A stretch of DNA of 64,000 nucleotides from Ensifer adhaerens (GTDB lineage Bacteria; Pseudomonadota; Alphaproteobacteria; Rhizobiales; Rhizobiaceae). Below, piece after piece: positions 8,110 to 18,359 of the stretch (position 1 is the stretch's first letter; the number at the start of each line of letters is the position of its first letter). The stretch covers positions 1,674,001 to 1,738,000 of the forward strand of contig NZ_LAZS01000005.1 in NCBI RefSeq assembly GCF_002007205.1. The letters run 5' to 3'. The notes beneath the pieces are model-generated. The model was given only the letters and a program-made list of their open reading frames with translations. It was not told where the DNA came from and did not search any database. A program made the translations under genes and the position numbers.

Positions 8110-9603
8110 TCAGGCCTCGTAGCTCGCCCGCACCAGTTCATCAAGCAGCCGCACGCCGAAGCCCGAGCCCCAGGACTGGTTGACCTCATCGGTCGGCGCG
8201 CCCATGGCGGTACCGGCGATATCGAGATGCGCCCAGGGCGTGTCCTTGACGAAGCGCTTGAGGAACTGCGCCGCAGTCACCGCGCCGCCATGGCGGCCGC
8301 CGGTGTTCTTCATGTCGGCGAACTTGCTGTCGATCATCTTGTCGTATTCCTTGCCGAGCGGCATGCGCCACAAGGGCTCGTGCGTCGCGATGCCGGCGGC
8401 AAGAAGCTGCCCGGCCAGGCGGTCGTCGTTGGAGAACAGGCCGGCATGATGGGTCGCGAGCGCAACCATGATCGCGCCCGTCAGGGTCGCGAGGTCGATG
8501 ATCGCCTGCGGCTTGAAACGGTCGTTGCAGTACCAGAGCGCATCGCAGAGCACGAGACGCCCCTCGGCATCGGTATTGATCACCTCGATCGTCTGGCCCG
8601 ACATCGAGGTCACGATATCGCCCGGGCGCTGGGCGCTGCCGTCAGGCATGTTTTCAACCAGGCCGATGATGCCGATGGCGTTGACCTTGGCTTCGCGCGC
8701 GGCCAGCACATGCATGAGGCCGGTCACGGCGGCGGCGCCGCCCATGTCGCCCTTCATTTCCTCCATGCCGGCGGCCGGCTTGATCGAGATGCCGCCGCTG
8801 TCGAAGACGACGCCCTTGCCGACGAAAACGAGCGGACGTTCCTTGGCCTTGCCGCCCTTCCACTGCATGATGACGAGGCGCGGCGGGCGGGTCGATCCCT
8901 GGGCCACACCCAGCAGCGCGCCCATGCCGAGCTTCTTCATTTCCTTTTCCGTGAGGATCTCCACCTCGACGCCGAGTTTTTCCAGTTCCTTCGCCTTGGC
9001 GGCAAACTCGACCGGGCCCAGCACGTTTGCCGGTTCGTTGACCAGATCGCGGGCCAGGAACACGCCTTCGGCAACGGCCTGCGCCGTCGTAAACGCCTTT
9101 TTTGCAGCAATGACGGTGCCGGTGACGATCGTCACCTTGGTCGGCTTGCCGGATGACTTCGCCTCGTCGTCGGCCTTCTTGGTTTTGTAGCTGTCGAAGG
9201 CGTAGGCGTTCATCTCCATGCCGAGCGCAAAGTCGGCGGCGGCCTTGCCGGTCACGTTGGCGTCGGGCGCGTCGATGAAGACGGTGACCTTGTCGACCGC
9301 GCCGAGCTTGGCGGCAACGGTGCCGCCCGCCTTCAGCCAGTCGTGGTCCGTCAGCGCGTCCGCATCGCCAAGGCCGAGTACGACGATTCGATCTGCCGGC
9401 GAACCATGCGGCGCGATGATGTCGAGGGAGGAGAACGCCTTGCCGGTAAACTTCTTTATCTTCGAAGCCTTTGCCACCACATTTTCGGGATCGGCAACGT
9501 CGGCCCCGGCGGCCGCCGGTGCGCCCGCGGTCTTGAGCAGAACGGCGACACCGCCGCTCGGACGGTGGGACTTGGCAAAGGTGAACTCAAACTTCATCGA
9601 CAT
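8110..9603 (-). CDS. pepA: Leucyl aminopeptidase (peptidase family M17)
   Basis: 497 residues from the ATG at 9603, which has CGGAG a few bases upstream; the open frame continues a further 33 codons upstream without a better start. The C-terminal catalytic domain carries [20 protein letters not shown] and [10 protein letters not shown], which supply the lysine, aspartates and glutamate that bind two metal ions, and the closing GFGVRLL. M17 enzymes are cytosolic hexamers that cut N-terminal residues; some also bind DNA. It is the first gene of pepA-holC and is divergent from lptF. Confidence 0.95.
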   Translation of the reverse strand: MSMKFEFTFAKSHRPSGGVAVLLKTAGAPAAAGADVADPENVVAKASKIKKFTGKAFSSLDIIAPHGSPADRIVVLGLGDADALTDHDWLKAGGTVAAKLGAVDKVTVFIDAPDANVTGKAAADFALGMEMNAYAFDSYKTKKADDEAKSSGKPTKVTIVTGTVIAAKKAFTTAQAVAEGVFLARDLVNEPANVLGPVEFAAKAKELEKLGVEVEILTEKEMKKLGMGALLGVAQGSTRPPRLVIMQWKGGKAKERPLVFVGKGVVFDSGGISIKPAAGMEEMKGDMGGAAAVTGLMHVLAAREAKVNAIGIIGLVENMPDGSAQRPGDIVTSMSGQTIEVINTDAEGRLVLCDALWYCNDRFKPQAIIDLATLTGAIMVALATHHAGLFSNDDRLAGQLLAAGIATHEPLWRMPLGKEYDKMIDSKFADMKNTGGRHGGAVTAAQFLKRFVKDTPWAHLDIAGTAMGAPTDEVNQSWGSGFGVRLLDELVRASYEA

Positions 9604-10024
9604 TGAAAACTCCGGGTATTTCCTGTCCGGGCGCAACCCTTTGGATCGAGAGAATCTTTCCGCGGGGTCGAGCGCCAGGCCAAGATGAAAGAGACCGCAC
9701 AACGCATCCGGGCGACACGGCTAGGCTCATGGGCAAGCCGCCTGTTACCGGCCGGTTACAGTGGCAAATATTCGCAACATTCGCCACCGTCAAAGCTGTG
9801 GTCGGCACCCTTCTCGCTTTTCAACCGCTTGGCAAGATGCCCGCAGATGTTTACATGCGGTTAACCGAGGTTCTTCGCCTTAAATTATCCCTGTTGCTAC
9901 ACAATTCGGGCAGCACGGGATGAGTTGGCTAGAACCGGGCTTCGGTTTGCGGACACGGGAAAAGCCCGGTTCGATACCGCCGCCGGAACAGAAACATGAG
10001 CAGGATTTTGGACCGGACACGGGC
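9604..10024. other. Divergent pepA/lptF intergenic region with a near-perfect 20-base palindrome
   Basis: 421 bases without a gene. At 9742-9761 CTGT-T-ACCGG is mirrored by CCGGT-T-ACAG around a GC centre: the inner ten bases ACCGGCCGGT are a perfect palindrome, and the outer arms match apart from one T/T position. A smaller hairpin, CCGC-AG-ATGT-TT-ACAT-GCGG, covers 9841-9860. AT-rich sequence near 9885-9900 may hold the lptF promoter. The palindrome is a good candidate operator, but the regulator is unknown. Confidence 0.5.
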
Positions 10025-11194
10025 ATGAAGCTGATCGAACGCTACATATTCCGGCGTGCCGTGATCATGTTCCTCGCGACGCTCCTGCCGTTGCTCGGCA
10101 TCACCTGGACGACGCAGGCGCTGACCAACGTCAACCTCGTGACGGACAACGGCCAGTCCGTGCTGGCCTTCGCCAAGCTCGCGACCCTCATCCTGCCCTC
10201 GGTCATCACGATCATCCTGCCGTTTGCGCTGGTCATCGGCGTCACGCAGACGCTGACGACCATGAACACCGATTCGGAGCTGACGGTGCTCAATGCCGCC
10301 GGCAGCTCGCGCATGGCGATCATCCGGCCGGTGATTTTCCTGGCGGCCGGTCTCAGCGTGCTTTCCTTCGCGGTCGACAATTTCCTCGAACCCTATTCAC
10401 GCGTCGCTTTGCGCAAGATGGTGGCAACCGCGAACGCCGATCTCCTGTCGTCGGTCGTCCAGGAAAACACCTTCCGCAAGGTCGCAGACAATCTTTACGT
10501 CCAGGTCGGCGCGCGGCGGGGCGGCGGCGTGCTGCAGGGCATCTTCGTTGCCGATTCGCGCAATCCAAGCTTCGAGCTCGTCTACTACGCCCGCGAAGGT
10601 GCCATCGACGACAAGAGCTCGGCACTGGTGATGAAGGACGGGGAAGTGCAGCGCAAGCTGCCCGATGGCAGCGTGTCGATCATCAAGTTCGATTCCTATG
10701 CCTTCGATCTCGCCGACATGACAAGGACGACGCGCGAGGCAACGATTCGGGCGAAGGACCGCGACCTACCCGGTCTTCTCCATCCGGACCCGGAGGATCA
10801 TGTCTACAAGAACAATCCCCTCGCGTTTACCGCCGAGCTCAACCGCCGCTTCACCGAGTGGACCTTTCCTCTGCTGTTCGGCCTGATTGCGCTGGTCTTC
10901 AGCAGTGACGCACGCTCCCATCGCGAAGCCCGGGTTCACCCCCTGGTCAGCGCACTCGGCGCGGCCCTGCTCATCCGCTGGATGACGTTTTATGCCGGCA
11001 ACAGCGCCGAGGATTCGATCTGGTTCGTGCCGTTGATGTATGCCGTACCGCTGATCGCAGGCGCGCTCTGCGTTCACCAGCTCGTCAGCAACAAGCGGCT
11101 GGACATTCCGATGACCGGGCAGGAAAAGCTGCAGGAACTGCTCGTTCGCCTGCGCCTGACACGGCCTGACGCCGAGAAAGGGCAGCCGTCATGA
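10025..11194 (+). CDS. lptF: LPS export ABC transporter permease LptF
   Basis: 389 residues starting MKLIERYIFRRAVIMFLATL, the usual LptF/LptG opening (YjgP/YjgQ family). Hydrophobic helices lie near residues 12-35, 55-80 and 100-120, followed by a periplasmic beta-jellyroll region of about 150 residues and three more helices from about 290, ending with a short cytoplasmic tail. LptF pairs with LptG in the inner membrane and, with LptB elsewhere in the genome, extracts lipopolysaccharide. The frame is open upstream to 9920, but that stretch does not look like a membrane protein. lptG overlaps by 4 bases (ATGA), so the two are translationally coupled. Confidence 0.93.
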   Translation: MKLIERYIFRRAVIMFLATLLPLLGITWTTQALTNVNLVTDNGQSVLAFAKLATLILPSVITIILPFALVIGVTQTLTTMNTDSELTVLNAAGSSRMAIIRPVIFLAAGLSVLSFAVDNFLEPYSRVALRKMVATANADLLSSVVQENTFRKVADNLYVQVGARRGGGVLQGIFVADSRNPSFELVYYAREGAIDDKSSALVMKDGEVQRKLPDGSVSIIKFDSYAFDLADMTRTTREATIRAKDRDLPGLLHPDPEDHVYKNNPLAFTAELNRRFTEWTFPLLFGLIALVFSSDARSHREARVHPLVSALGAALLIRWMTFYAGNSAEDSIWFVPLMYAVPLIAGALCVHQLVSNKRLDIPMTGQEKLQELLVRLRLTRPDAEKGQPS

Positions 11195-12270
11195 TGGGCA
11201 CACTCGGCCGCTACTTCTTCATGCGCTATGTGATCACGACATTCTGGTTCCTTGTCGGGATCTTCTCGCTCGTGTTCATCATCGACTTCAGCGAACAGGC
11301 AAGCCGGCTGGCAAACCTGCCACGCTACACCATTACCGGCGCTCTCCTGATGACCGCGCTGCGGATCCCCTTGATCCTGCAGCAGACGATACCGTTCGTG
11401 GCGCTGTTTTCAGCCATGGCGGCGCTGATCTCGCTCAACCGCCGTTACGAGCTGGTGGTGACGCGCGCGGCAGGCATCTCGGTCTGGCAGTTCCTGCGAC
11501 CGTTCGTCCTTGGCTCCTTCCTCTTCGGCGTGCTGGCGGTCGTGGCGCTCAACCCGCTTGCGGCCTGGGGAACGAAGCGTGGCGAGGCGCTGCTCGCCGA
11601 ATGGGGCTCTACGCGGAACGCCGACGCCGGCTCGATCCCGTGGCTCAGGCAGATCTATAACGGCACGGATACGATCATCGGCGCACGCTCGGTTCAGGAC
11701 AGCGGAACGACGCTCCTTAATGTCACCGTCATCCACTTTGATCCACAGGGCACGATCATTCTGAGACAGGATGCGGCGTCGGCGAAACTCGAAGATGGTT
11801 ACTGGCTTCTTAACGACGTCACGGAAACGCGCAACGGGCAGCTTCCGCAACGTTTGAAAACAGCACAGCTGGCCACCAATCTTAAGCCAGAGTTTGTTCA
11901 GGAACGCCTTGCAAAGGCTGATTCCATTCAGTTTTTTGACCTGCCGCGCAAGATCGAAGTGGCCCGCTCCTTCGGTTTTTCGACCAACGGCATGGAAACT
12001 CAATTCCACTCAATGTTGTCGTTGCCGCTGCTGCTCGTCGCCATGACGCTGATCGCCGCTTGCGTGTCGCTGAAATTTAGCCGGTTTAACCAATCGCGCT
12101 CCGTAATTCTCGGTGGCATCCTCTCAGGCTTCGTGCTTTATGTCGTCACCGTGCTTGTCAAAGCATTCGGGAGCAGCGGCATTGTGCCTCCTTTCGTTGC
12201 AGCCTGGTTGCCAGTTGTTGTAGCGATGGCGCTGGGCTCGACGATTCTTTTAAATCAGGAGGATGGCTAG
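11191..12270 (+). CDS. lptG: LPS export ABC transporter permease LptG
   Basis: 359 residues, MMGTLGRYFFMRYVITTFWF at the start, with the same helix-jellyroll-helix plan as LptF and a similar length to E. coli LptG (360). Phe-rich N-terminal helices, ISVWQFLRPF in the cytoplasmic coupling region and three C-terminal helices are visible. It works as a heterodimer with LptF. Its ATG overlaps the lptF stop, and its own TAG overlaps the GTG start of lptD by one base, so the three Lpt proteins are made from one tightly coupled message. Confidence 0.93.
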   Translation: MMGTLGRYFFMRYVITTFWFLVGIFSLVFIIDFSEQASRLANLPRYTITGALLMTALRIPLILQQTIPFVALFSAMAALISLNRRYELVVTRAAGISVWQFLRPFVLGSFLFGVLAVVALNPLAAWGTKRGEALLAEWGSTRNADAGSIPWLRQIYNGTDTIIGARSVQDSGTTLLNVTVIHFDPQGTIILRQDAASAKLEDGYWLLNDVTETRNGQLPQRLKTAQLATNLKPEFVQERLAKADSIQFFDLPRKIEVARSFGFSTNGMETQFHSMLSLPLLLVAMTLIAACVSLKFSRFNQSRSVILGGILSGFVLYVVTVLVKAFGSSGIVPPFVAAWLPVVVAMALGSTILLNQEDG

Positions 12271-14618
12271 TGGCGGTAGTGAACCGCAAACGTATAAGGC
12301 TGATCAACGCTGCCCTGCTCGCAGGCGTGGCGCTGCAGACACTTGCCATGGGAATGAGCGCGCCTGCCATGGCGCAGCAAACTTCGGAGCGCCTCGATTC
12401 GTTGCGCCCGAACATGCCGGAAGATGCAAAGCTGCTTCTGTCGGCCAATGAGCTCGTCTACAACAAGGACGCCGAGAAAGTGATCGTGCGCGGCAACGTG
12501 CAGATCGACTACGGCGGCTACAAGATGGTGGCCCGTCAGGTCGAATACGACCAGAAGAATGGCCGCATCTACGCATCCGGGGACATCCAGTTCATCGAGC
12601 CGGGCGGCAATGTCGTCTACGCCGACAAGATGGATGTCACCGACGATTTCGGCGACGGTTTCCTTGAGCAGATGCGCCTGGAAACCACCGACCTGACCCG
12701 GCTCGCTGCCACCAGCGGCGAGCGACGGAACGGCGAAGAATTCATCCTGAACGAGGCCGTCTACACGGCCTGCACGCCCTGCACGACCAAGCCGGAGCAT
12801 CGCTCGCTGTGGCATATCAAGGCCCAGCGCGTCATCCAGAACGGCCGCACGCGGACGATTCGCCTGGAGAACGCCCGCTTCGAACTGTTCGGCAAGCCGA
12901 TCGCCTACATTCCGGTCATGGAGCTGCCCGACCATACGGTCAAGCGCAAGAGCGGCTTCCTGTTCCCGACGTTCCGCTCGGCCCAGAAACTCGGTGTCGG
13001 CGTCGGCGTCCCCTACTACTGGGCGATCTCGCCCTATATGGACGCGACGGCAACGCTTACGGGCCTGACGCGACAGGGCTTCCTGCTGGAGGGCGAATTC
13101 CGCCAGCGGTTCCACAACGGCTTCCATACGCTGAACTTCGCCGGCATCAGCCAGCTCGACAAGGAGAAGTTCACGCCCGGCACCGTCGACGCGATGCATA
13201 CGAACCGCGGCATGATCGCGTCGAAGGGCGAGTTCGAGATCAATCCGCGCTGGACCTTCGGCTGGAACGTGCTCGTCCAGTCCGACGCCAACTTCGCCAA
13301 GACCTACGAGTTGTCGACGTTCGACGGCACGACCTATACCAACCAGGCTTACCTGACGGGGCTCGGCAAGCGGAACTTCTTCGATCTGCGCGCCTTCTAC
13401 TTCGACATTCAGGATGCCGATCCGGACAGCATCGACGAAAACCAGCAGCCCGCAGCACAGGTGCTCGACTACTCCTACAAGGCGCCCGAACCGGTGCTTG
13501 GAGGCGAGCTTTCCGCGACGTTCAACTTCACGAACGTCAAGCGCAACCGGCTCGACGCGTTTACCCAACCGGGCGTCACCCGCTTCCGCGGCCTGGAAGG
13601 CACCTCGCACCGTCTGACCGGCGAGCTCGAGTGGAAGCGTACCTTCATCGCCCCGGGCGGCCTGGTCCTCACGCCGCTGCTGGCGGCGCGCGGCGATGCC
13701 ATCGGGCTGAACATGGACAATCCGGGTCCGGCCTATACCGGCGACTTCAACACGAGCGATGCGGCAACGCGGCGCATGTTGACCGCAGGCCTCGAAGCCC
13801 GCTACCCGATCCTGTTTGTCGGTGAAGACAGCAGCCACGTCGTCGAGCCGATCGCGCAGCTTTATGCGCGCCCGAACGAGCAATATGCCGGCGGCCTGCC
13901 GAACGAGGATGCGCAGAGCTTCGTGTTCGACGCGACGAACCTCTTCGACCGCGACAAGTTCTCCGGTTTCGACCGGATCGAAGGCGGCACGCGGGCCAAT
14001 GTCGGCTTCCGCTACACCGGAACCTTCGACAGCGGCTACGGCCTGCGCGGCATCGTCGGCCAGTCGTTCCATCTGGGCGGCCTGAACTCGTTTGCGACCG
14101 ACGACCTGGTCAAGGCCGGGGCGAATTCCGGCCTGGAGACCGACAGATCGGACTACGTTGCCATGTTCGGCATCGACGCACCGTCCGGACTGATGGCGAG
14201 CGTTTCCGGCCGTCTCGACGAAAAGGATCTGTCGTTGCGCCGCGCCGATGCCACCGTCGGCTATCTCGGCACGACCTGGCAGGCGGCGATGACCTATACG
14301 CGCATCGAAGCGCAGCCGCTCTACGGATCGCTGTCCAATCAGGACGAAATCCAGACCGCGGCCGCCTACCGGTTCCACGACTACTGGTCGGTGTTCGGCG
14401 CGATCACCTACGACATCAACAAGGATGTCATCTCGCGCAACGGCTTCGGCATCACCTATGACGACCAGGACACGCTGTTCTCGATCGTCTACAAGCAGGA
14501 ACGCGACACCGACGCCAATCTGGCGAACGACTGGTCGATCGGCGCGAGAATCAGCTTCCGTACACTCGGCGACGTGAACGTCGGCGACACCAAGTTCGAA
14601 GAGCTGGACTATTATTGA
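12270..14618 (+). CDS. lptD: LPS-assembly outer-membrane protein LptD (OstA/Imp)
   Basis: 782 residues from a GTG at 12270 that overlaps the lptG stop; a second GTG three codons later is possible. A signal peptide ends near MAMGMSAPAMA-QQ. The N-terminal periplasmic LptD/OstA domain (about 55-160; ELVYNKDAEKVIVRGNVQ, then YGGYKMVARQVEYD) is followed by a long beta-barrel region that ends in an aromatic-rich strand (FEELDYY). A CxxC pair (TACTPC, about 170-175) lies where the N-domain meets the barrel, compatible with the disulfides needed for LptD function. With an LptE elsewhere it inserts lipopolysaccharide into the outer leaflet. Confidence 0.95.
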   Translation: MAVVNRKRIRLINAALLAGVALQTLAMGMSAPAMAQQTSERLDSLRPNMPEDAKLLLSANELVYNKDAEKVIVRGNVQIDYGGYKMVARQVEYDQKNGRIYASGDIQFIEPGGNVVYADKMDVTDDFGDGFLEQMRLETTDLTRLAATSGERRNGEEFILNEAVYTACTPCTTKPEHRSLWHIKAQRVIQNGRTRTIRLENARFELFGKPIAYIPVMELPDHTVKRKSGFLFPTFRSAQKLGVGVGVPYYWAISPYMDATATLTGLTRQGFLLEGEFRQRFHNGFHTLNFAGISQLDKEKFTPGTVDAMHTNRGMIASKGEFEINPRWTFGWNVLVQSDANFAKTYELSTFDGTTYTNQAYLTGLGKRNFFDLRAFYFDIQDADPDSIDENQQPAAQVLDYSYKAPEPVLGGELSATFNFTNVKRNRLDAFTQPGVTRFRGLEGTSHRLTGELEWKRTFIAPGGLVLTPLLAARGDAIGLNMDNPGPAYTGDFNTSDAATRRMLTAGLEARYPILFVGEDSSHVVEPIAQLYARPNEQYAGGLPNEDAQSFVFDATNLFDRDKFSGFDRIEGGTRANVGFRYTGTFDSGYGLRGIVGQSFHLGGLNSFATDDLVKAGANSGLETDRSDYVAMFGIDAPSGLMASVSGRLDEKDLSLRRADATVGYLGTTWQAAMTYTRIEAQPLYGSLSNQDEIQTAAAYRFHDYWSVFGAITYDINKDVISRNGFGITYDDQDTLFSIVYKQERDTDANLANDWSIGARISFRTLGDVNVGDTKFEELDYY

Positions 14619-14800
14619 TATCGTCAAGCGAGTGGGCGGGCCATAAGTTCGCCCATTCGTCGATATCGGCACGGTCAAACGGTCTTGTCATCGTTTGGCC
14701 GCATGTATTATGCATTCCCTCCGACAAGATAAGGCAGCGGCAAGGCCGACAGGCGGACAAAGCCTGTCGACGGTGATAGTCCGGGATATAGGAAAAGATA

Positions 14801-15739
14801 ATGGGCGGGAAAATGTCGATCTTGAGGACACTTTCGGTACTGGCTCTGGCCGGCACCTTGAGCGTTGCAGTATGTGCCGGTGCTCAGGCAGCGAGCGCGG
14901 TCAAGGTAACGGTCAACAATACGGTGATCACCTCCGGCGACATAGCCAAGCGGGTAGCCTTCCTTCGTCTGCAGCGCCAGAAGGGCGGCGCCGATGAAGC
15001 CAAGAAGCAGCTCGTCGACGAAGTTCTCAAGCGTACCGAAATCGCACGCATCGGCCAGTCCGTCAGCACGCAGGAGGTGGATGCCGCCTATGCCCGCTTT
15101 GCCGCTGGCAACAAGCTTTCGACCGAACAGCTCGGCAAGATCCTCGATCAGGCCGGCGTCGGCGCCGAACATTTCAAGCAGTTCATTGCCGTGCAGATGA
15201 GCTGGCCGCGGGCCGTCAACTTCCGCTACGGCAATTCCAACCGGCTCCAGGGCGCGGACCTCGTCAAGCGCATGATGGAAGGCGGCGGACAGAAGCCGGT
15301 GACCACGGAATATTTCCTGCAGCAGGTGATTTTCGTCATTCCGGAAAAGAAGCGCGGCGCGATTACCGCGAAGCGTCAGGCCGAAGCCAATGCATCGCGG
15401 GCGCAGTTCCCGGGCTGCGAAACCTCCAAGGCGTTTGCCGCCAACTATCGCGACGTGTCCATCCGCAGCCTCGGCCGCATGCTGGCCCAGCAGTTGCCTG
15501 ACGAATGGAAGCCGCTGATCGAGAAGGCCGGCGAGAACGGCACCACCGGCACCCGCGTGACGGAAAAGGGCGTCGAGTACCTGGCGATCTGCAAGAAGCG
15601 CGAAGTCAACGACGACACCGCCGCCGAAATCGTCTTCCGCGCCGAGGATATCGGCAAGAAGAAGGAAGGTGGCGAGGACCCGAACAGCGAAAAGTACCTC
15701 GAGGAATTGCGCAAGAAGGCGCAGATCGTCAACAAGTAA
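14801..15739 (+). CDS. SurA-like periplasmic chaperone / peptidyl-prolyl isomerase
   Basis: 312 residues with a signal peptide ending near AGAQA-AS. The N-terminal SurA domain follows ([38 protein letters not shown]); the later PPIase-like region ([14 protein letters not shown]) is weak, as is common in alphaproteobacterial versions. SurA escorts outer-membrane proteins, LptD among them, which fits its place 182 bases after lptD. The ATG at 14801 has AGGA 7 bases upstream; an ATG four codons later is an alternative start. It lies 13 bases before pdxA, the order (imp, surA, pdxA, ksgA) also known from E. coli. Confidence 0.85.
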   Translation: MGGKMSILRTLSVLALAGTLSVAVCAGAQAASAVKVTVNNTVITSGDIAKRVAFLRLQRQKGGADEAKKQLVDEVLKRTEIARIGQSVSTQEVDAAYARFAAGNKLSTEQLGKILDQAGVGAEHFKQFIAVQMSWPRAVNFRYGNSNRLQGADLVKRMMEGGGQKPVTTEYFLQQVIFVIPEKKRGAITAKRQAEANASRAQFPGCETSKAFAANYRDVSIRSLGRMLAQQLPDEWKPLIEKAGENGTTGTRVTEKGVEYLAICKKREVNDDTAAEIVFRAEDIGKKKEGGEDPNSEKYLEELRKKAQIVNK

Positions 15740-15752
15740 TCACGACGGAACC

Positions 15753-16781
15753 ATGCGCGAGACACCCGGCGGGCCCCTCGCCCTGACTATGGGCGACCCG
15801 GCCGGTATCGGGCCGGACATCAGCCTTACGGCCTGGCTTGGCCGCCGCGACCATGCGACGGCCCCCTTCCTCTTCATCGGTGATCCCGCGGTGCTCGCCG
15901 CACGCGCGTCGATGCTCGGCTGCACCGTGCCCATCCGCGAGACGGATTGCGCCGGCGCCCTCTCCCTTTTCGATACGGCACTGCCGGTGCTGCCCCTTGC
16001 CTGCCCTGCGCCGGTCAAGGCCGGCGATCCCGACACCGCCAATGCCAGCGCCGTGATCGGCGCGATCGACACGGCCGTGCGGCTGGTAACCGGCGGACAA
16101 GCGTCCGCCGTGGTCACCAACCCGATCGCCAAGGCCGTCCTCTACGACGCCGGCTTCCGCTTTCCCGGCCACACCGAATATCTGGCCGATCTGGCCGAGA
16201 AGGCGACAGGGCAGCCCGTGCTGCCGGTGATGATGCTGGCCGGACCGAAGCTGCGCGCCGTTCCCGTCACTATCCACATCCCCTTGAAGGACGTACCGGA
16301 GCAGCTGACGCCGGAGCTTATCTACCGCACCTGCGCCATAACGGCGGCGGATCTGCGCATTCGCTTCGGGCTTGGCTCGCCGCGGCTCGCGATCGCCGGG
16401 CTGAACCCGCATGCGGGCGAAAACGGGGCGCTCGGACTGGAGGACGATGCCGTCATCCGGCCCGTCATCGACCGGCTGCGTGCCGAGGGTATCGATGCAG
16501 TCGGGCCGCTGCCGGCCGATACGATGTTCCACGATCGCGCGCGCGCCACCTACGACGTGGCGATCTGCATGTATCACGACCAGGCGCTGATCCCGGCCAA
16601 GGCGCTCGGCTTCGACGACAGCGTCAACGTCACCCTCGGCCTTCCCTTCATCCGCACGTCGCCCGATCACGGCACGGCCTTCAGCCTCGCCGGCAAGGGC
16701 ATCGCCCGCGCCGACAGCCTTCGGGCCGCGCTCGACCTTGCCGCGACGCTTGCGGCCAATACGCCAGGAGATATCCGCTGA
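15753..16781 (+). CDS. pdxA: 4-hydroxythreonine-4-phosphate dehydrogenase
   Basis: 342 residues from ATG 15753 (GGA just upstream). It has the family motifs in order: [14 protein letters not shown] at the N-terminus, [11 protein letters not shown] (metal-binding His), [21 protein letters not shown] and TSPDHGTAF. PdxA oxidises 4-phosphohydroxy-threonine in the DXP-dependent pathway to pyridoxal phosphate. The frame is open further upstream inside the surA-like gene, but that part has no PdxA character. Its TGA overlaps the ATG of ksgA by one base. Confidence 0.95.
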   Translation: MRETPGGPLALTMGDPAGIGPDISLTAWLGRRDHATAPFLFIGDPAVLAARASMLGCTVPIRETDCAGALSLFDTALPVLPLACPAPVKAGDPDTANASAVIGAIDTAVRLVTGGQASAVVTNPIAKAVLYDAGFRFPGHTEYLADLAEKATGQPVLPVMMLAGPKLRAVPVTIHIPLKDVPEQLTPELIYRTCAITAADLRIRFGLGSPRLAIAGLNPHAGENGALGLEDDAVIRPVIDRLRAEGIDAVGPLPADTMFHDRARATYDVAICMYHDQALIPAKALGFDDSVNVTLGLPFIRTSPDHGTAFSLAGKGIARADSLRAALDLAATLAANTPGDIR

Positions 16782-17608
16782 TGGCCGCCCTTGACGGTCT
16801 TCCTCCCCTTCGCGACGTCATTCAGCGTCACGGCCTCGACGCCAAGAAGGCGCTCGGCCAGAACTTCCTGCTCGACCTCAACCTGACGCAGAAGATCGCC
16901 CGCACAGCCGGTCCGCTTGAAGGTGTGACCGTCATCGAGGTCGGCCCCGGACCCGGCGGCCTGACCCGCGCCATCCTGGCGCTCGGTGCCAAGAAGGTCA
17001 TCGCCATCGAGCGGGACTCGCGCTGTCTGCCGGCGCTTGCCGAAATCGGCGCCCATTATCCCGGCCGGCTGCAGGTGATCGAGGGCGATGCCCTCAGAAC
17101 GCCCTTCGAGACGCTTGCCGACGACGGGCCGGTCAAGATCATCGCCAACCTGCCCTACAATGTCGGCACGCAGCTACTCGTCAACTGGCTGCTGCCTGCG
17201 CGCTGGCCGCCTTTCTGGCAGTCGCTGACGCTGATGTTCCAGCGCGAAGTGGGCTTGAGGATCGTCGCCGAGGCGGATGACGACCATTACGGCCGCCTCG
17301 GGGTGCTCTGCGGTTGGCGTACAAGGGCGCGGATGGCCTTCGACGTCCCGCCGCAGGCATTCACGCCACCACCGAAGGTGACGTCGTCCGTGGTCCATCT
17401 GGAGCCGGTGGAAAACCCGATCCCCTGCGCCGTTTCGGCACTTGAGAAGGTTACGCACGCAGCCTTCGGCCAGCGACGTAAAATGCTGCGCCAGAGCCTG
17501 AAGCCACTCGGTGGCGAAGCTCTGCTGGCAAAGGCCGATATCGACCCGCAGCGGCGCGCCGAGACGCTTTCGGTGGAAGAGTTCTGCCGCCTGGCAAATA
17601 GCCTCTAG
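16781..17608 (+). CDS. rsmA: 16S rRNA (adenine1518-N6/adenine1519-N6)-dimethyltransferase
   Basis: 275 residues, the normal KsgA/RsmA length. Motifs seen: [10 protein letters not shown] at about 26-35, the SAM-binding [14 protein letters not shown] (about 49-62) and the adenine-binding [13 protein letters not shown] (about 122-134). The C-terminal domain keeps [13 protein letters not shown]. It dimethylates two adenines near the 3' end of 16S rRNA in late 30S assembly. The start overlaps the pdxA stop (TGATG). The reading frame stays open back into pdxA without a stop, but that is an alternative frame of pdxA and not a fusion. Confidence 0.95.
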   Translation: MAALDGLPPLRDVIQRHGLDAKKALGQNFLLDLNLTQKIARTAGPLEGVTVIEVGPGPGGLTRAILALGAKKVIAIERDSRCLPALAEIGAHYPGRLQVIEGDALRTPFETLADDGPVKIIANLPYNVGTQLLVNWLLPARWPPFWQSLTLMFQREVGLRIVAEADDDHYGRLGVLCGWRTRARMAFDVPPQAFTPPPKVTSSVVHLEPVENPIPCAVSALEKVTHAAFGQRRKMLRQSLKPLGGEALLAKADIDPQRRAETLSVEEFCRLANSL

Positions 17609-17662
17609 GCTCCTACCGATCGCGCTTGCGCGTCTCGCGCGCGAAACGTGAGTGGATGAAAA

Positions 17663-17686
17663 AAATGGCTCCCGGAGGAGCCATTT
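17663..17686. terminator. Bidirectional intrinsic terminator between ksgA and gmk
   Basis: AAATGGCTCC pairs perfectly with GGAGCCATTT across a CGGA loop. The plus strand continues with CTTTT, and the minus strand reads into a TTTTT tract, so it can stop transcription from both converging operons. Confidence 0.88.
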
Positions 17687-17696
17687 CTTTTGAAGC

Positions 17697-18356
17697 TTAG
17701 AACGGGTTTTCCGTCAGCAGGCCGTTGACGAAATCGAACAATCCGGGACGCCGGTCGCGGCGCAGGCGCTCGGCTTCGACGATCGCCCGCACGGACGCAA
17801 AGGCACGGTCGAGATCGTCGTTGAGCACGATGTAGTCGTACTCCCGCCAATGCTCGATCTCGGCGCGCGAATTGGCAAGGCGCGTGGCGATCACCTCTTC
17901 GCTGTCCTCGGCCCGCCGATGCAGGCGCGACTGCAGCTCGGCCATCGACGGCGGCAGGATGAAGATCGAGACGACGTCACCGGCCATCTTTTCCTGGAGC
18001 TGCTGGGCGCCCTGCCAGTCGATATCAAACAGCATGTCCCGGCCGGCCGCCATCGCCGCCTCGACCGCGTCGCGCGGCGTGCCGTAGAAGTTGCCGTGCA
18101 CCTCCGCCCATTCGAGCAGCGAGTCGGTTGCCCTCATCGCCTCGAATTCGCGGATCGACTTGAAGTGATAGTGCCGCCCGTCGATCTCGCTCGGGCGCCG
18201 CTGGCGCGTCGTCACGCTGACCGAAATGCTCATCTCCGGATCGGCCTCCAGGAGATTGCGCGCGATCGTCGACTTGCCTGCGCCGGACGGCGAGGAAATG
18301 ACGAGCATCAGCCCACGACGGGCGATCTTGATGGGCGAAGGGGTCGCCGGGTTCAT
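17697..18356 (-). CDS. gmk: Guanylate kinase
   Basis: 219 residues. The P-loop [10 protein letters not shown] lies at 21-30. [22 protein letters not shown] and [17 protein letters not shown] are the GMP-binding motifs, and [10 protein letters not shown] and [15 protein letters not shown] are also typical. It phosphorylates GMP to GDP. Its ATG is 3 bases after the yicC stop, so it is translated with yicC; the pair yicC-gmk recurs in many bacteria. It is the last gene of the minus-strand run that starts at fabD. Confidence 0.95.
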   Translation of the reverse strand: MNPATPSPIKIARRGLMLVISSPSGAGKSTIARNLLEADPEMSISVSVTTRQRRPSEIDGRHYHFKSIREFEAMRATDSLLEWAEVHGNFYGTPRDAVEAAMAAGRDMLFDIDWQGAQQLQEKMAGDVVSIFILPPSMAELQSRLHRRAEDSEEVIATRLANSRAEIEHWREYDYIVLNDDLDRAFASVRAIVEAERLRRDRRPGLFDFVNGLLTENPF

Positions 18357-18359
18357 GCC

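Noticed and set aside
12267-14678. An open frame of about 800 codons antisense to lptD
   Set aside because: High GC makes long antisense frames common; the translation is Arg/Val-rich with no family character, and the plus strand encodes an unmistakable LptD.
15947-17608. A single open frame suggesting a fusion ending in KsgA
   Set aside because: The upstream half is pdxA read in another frame; pdxA is intact in its own frame and KsgA starts normally at 16781.
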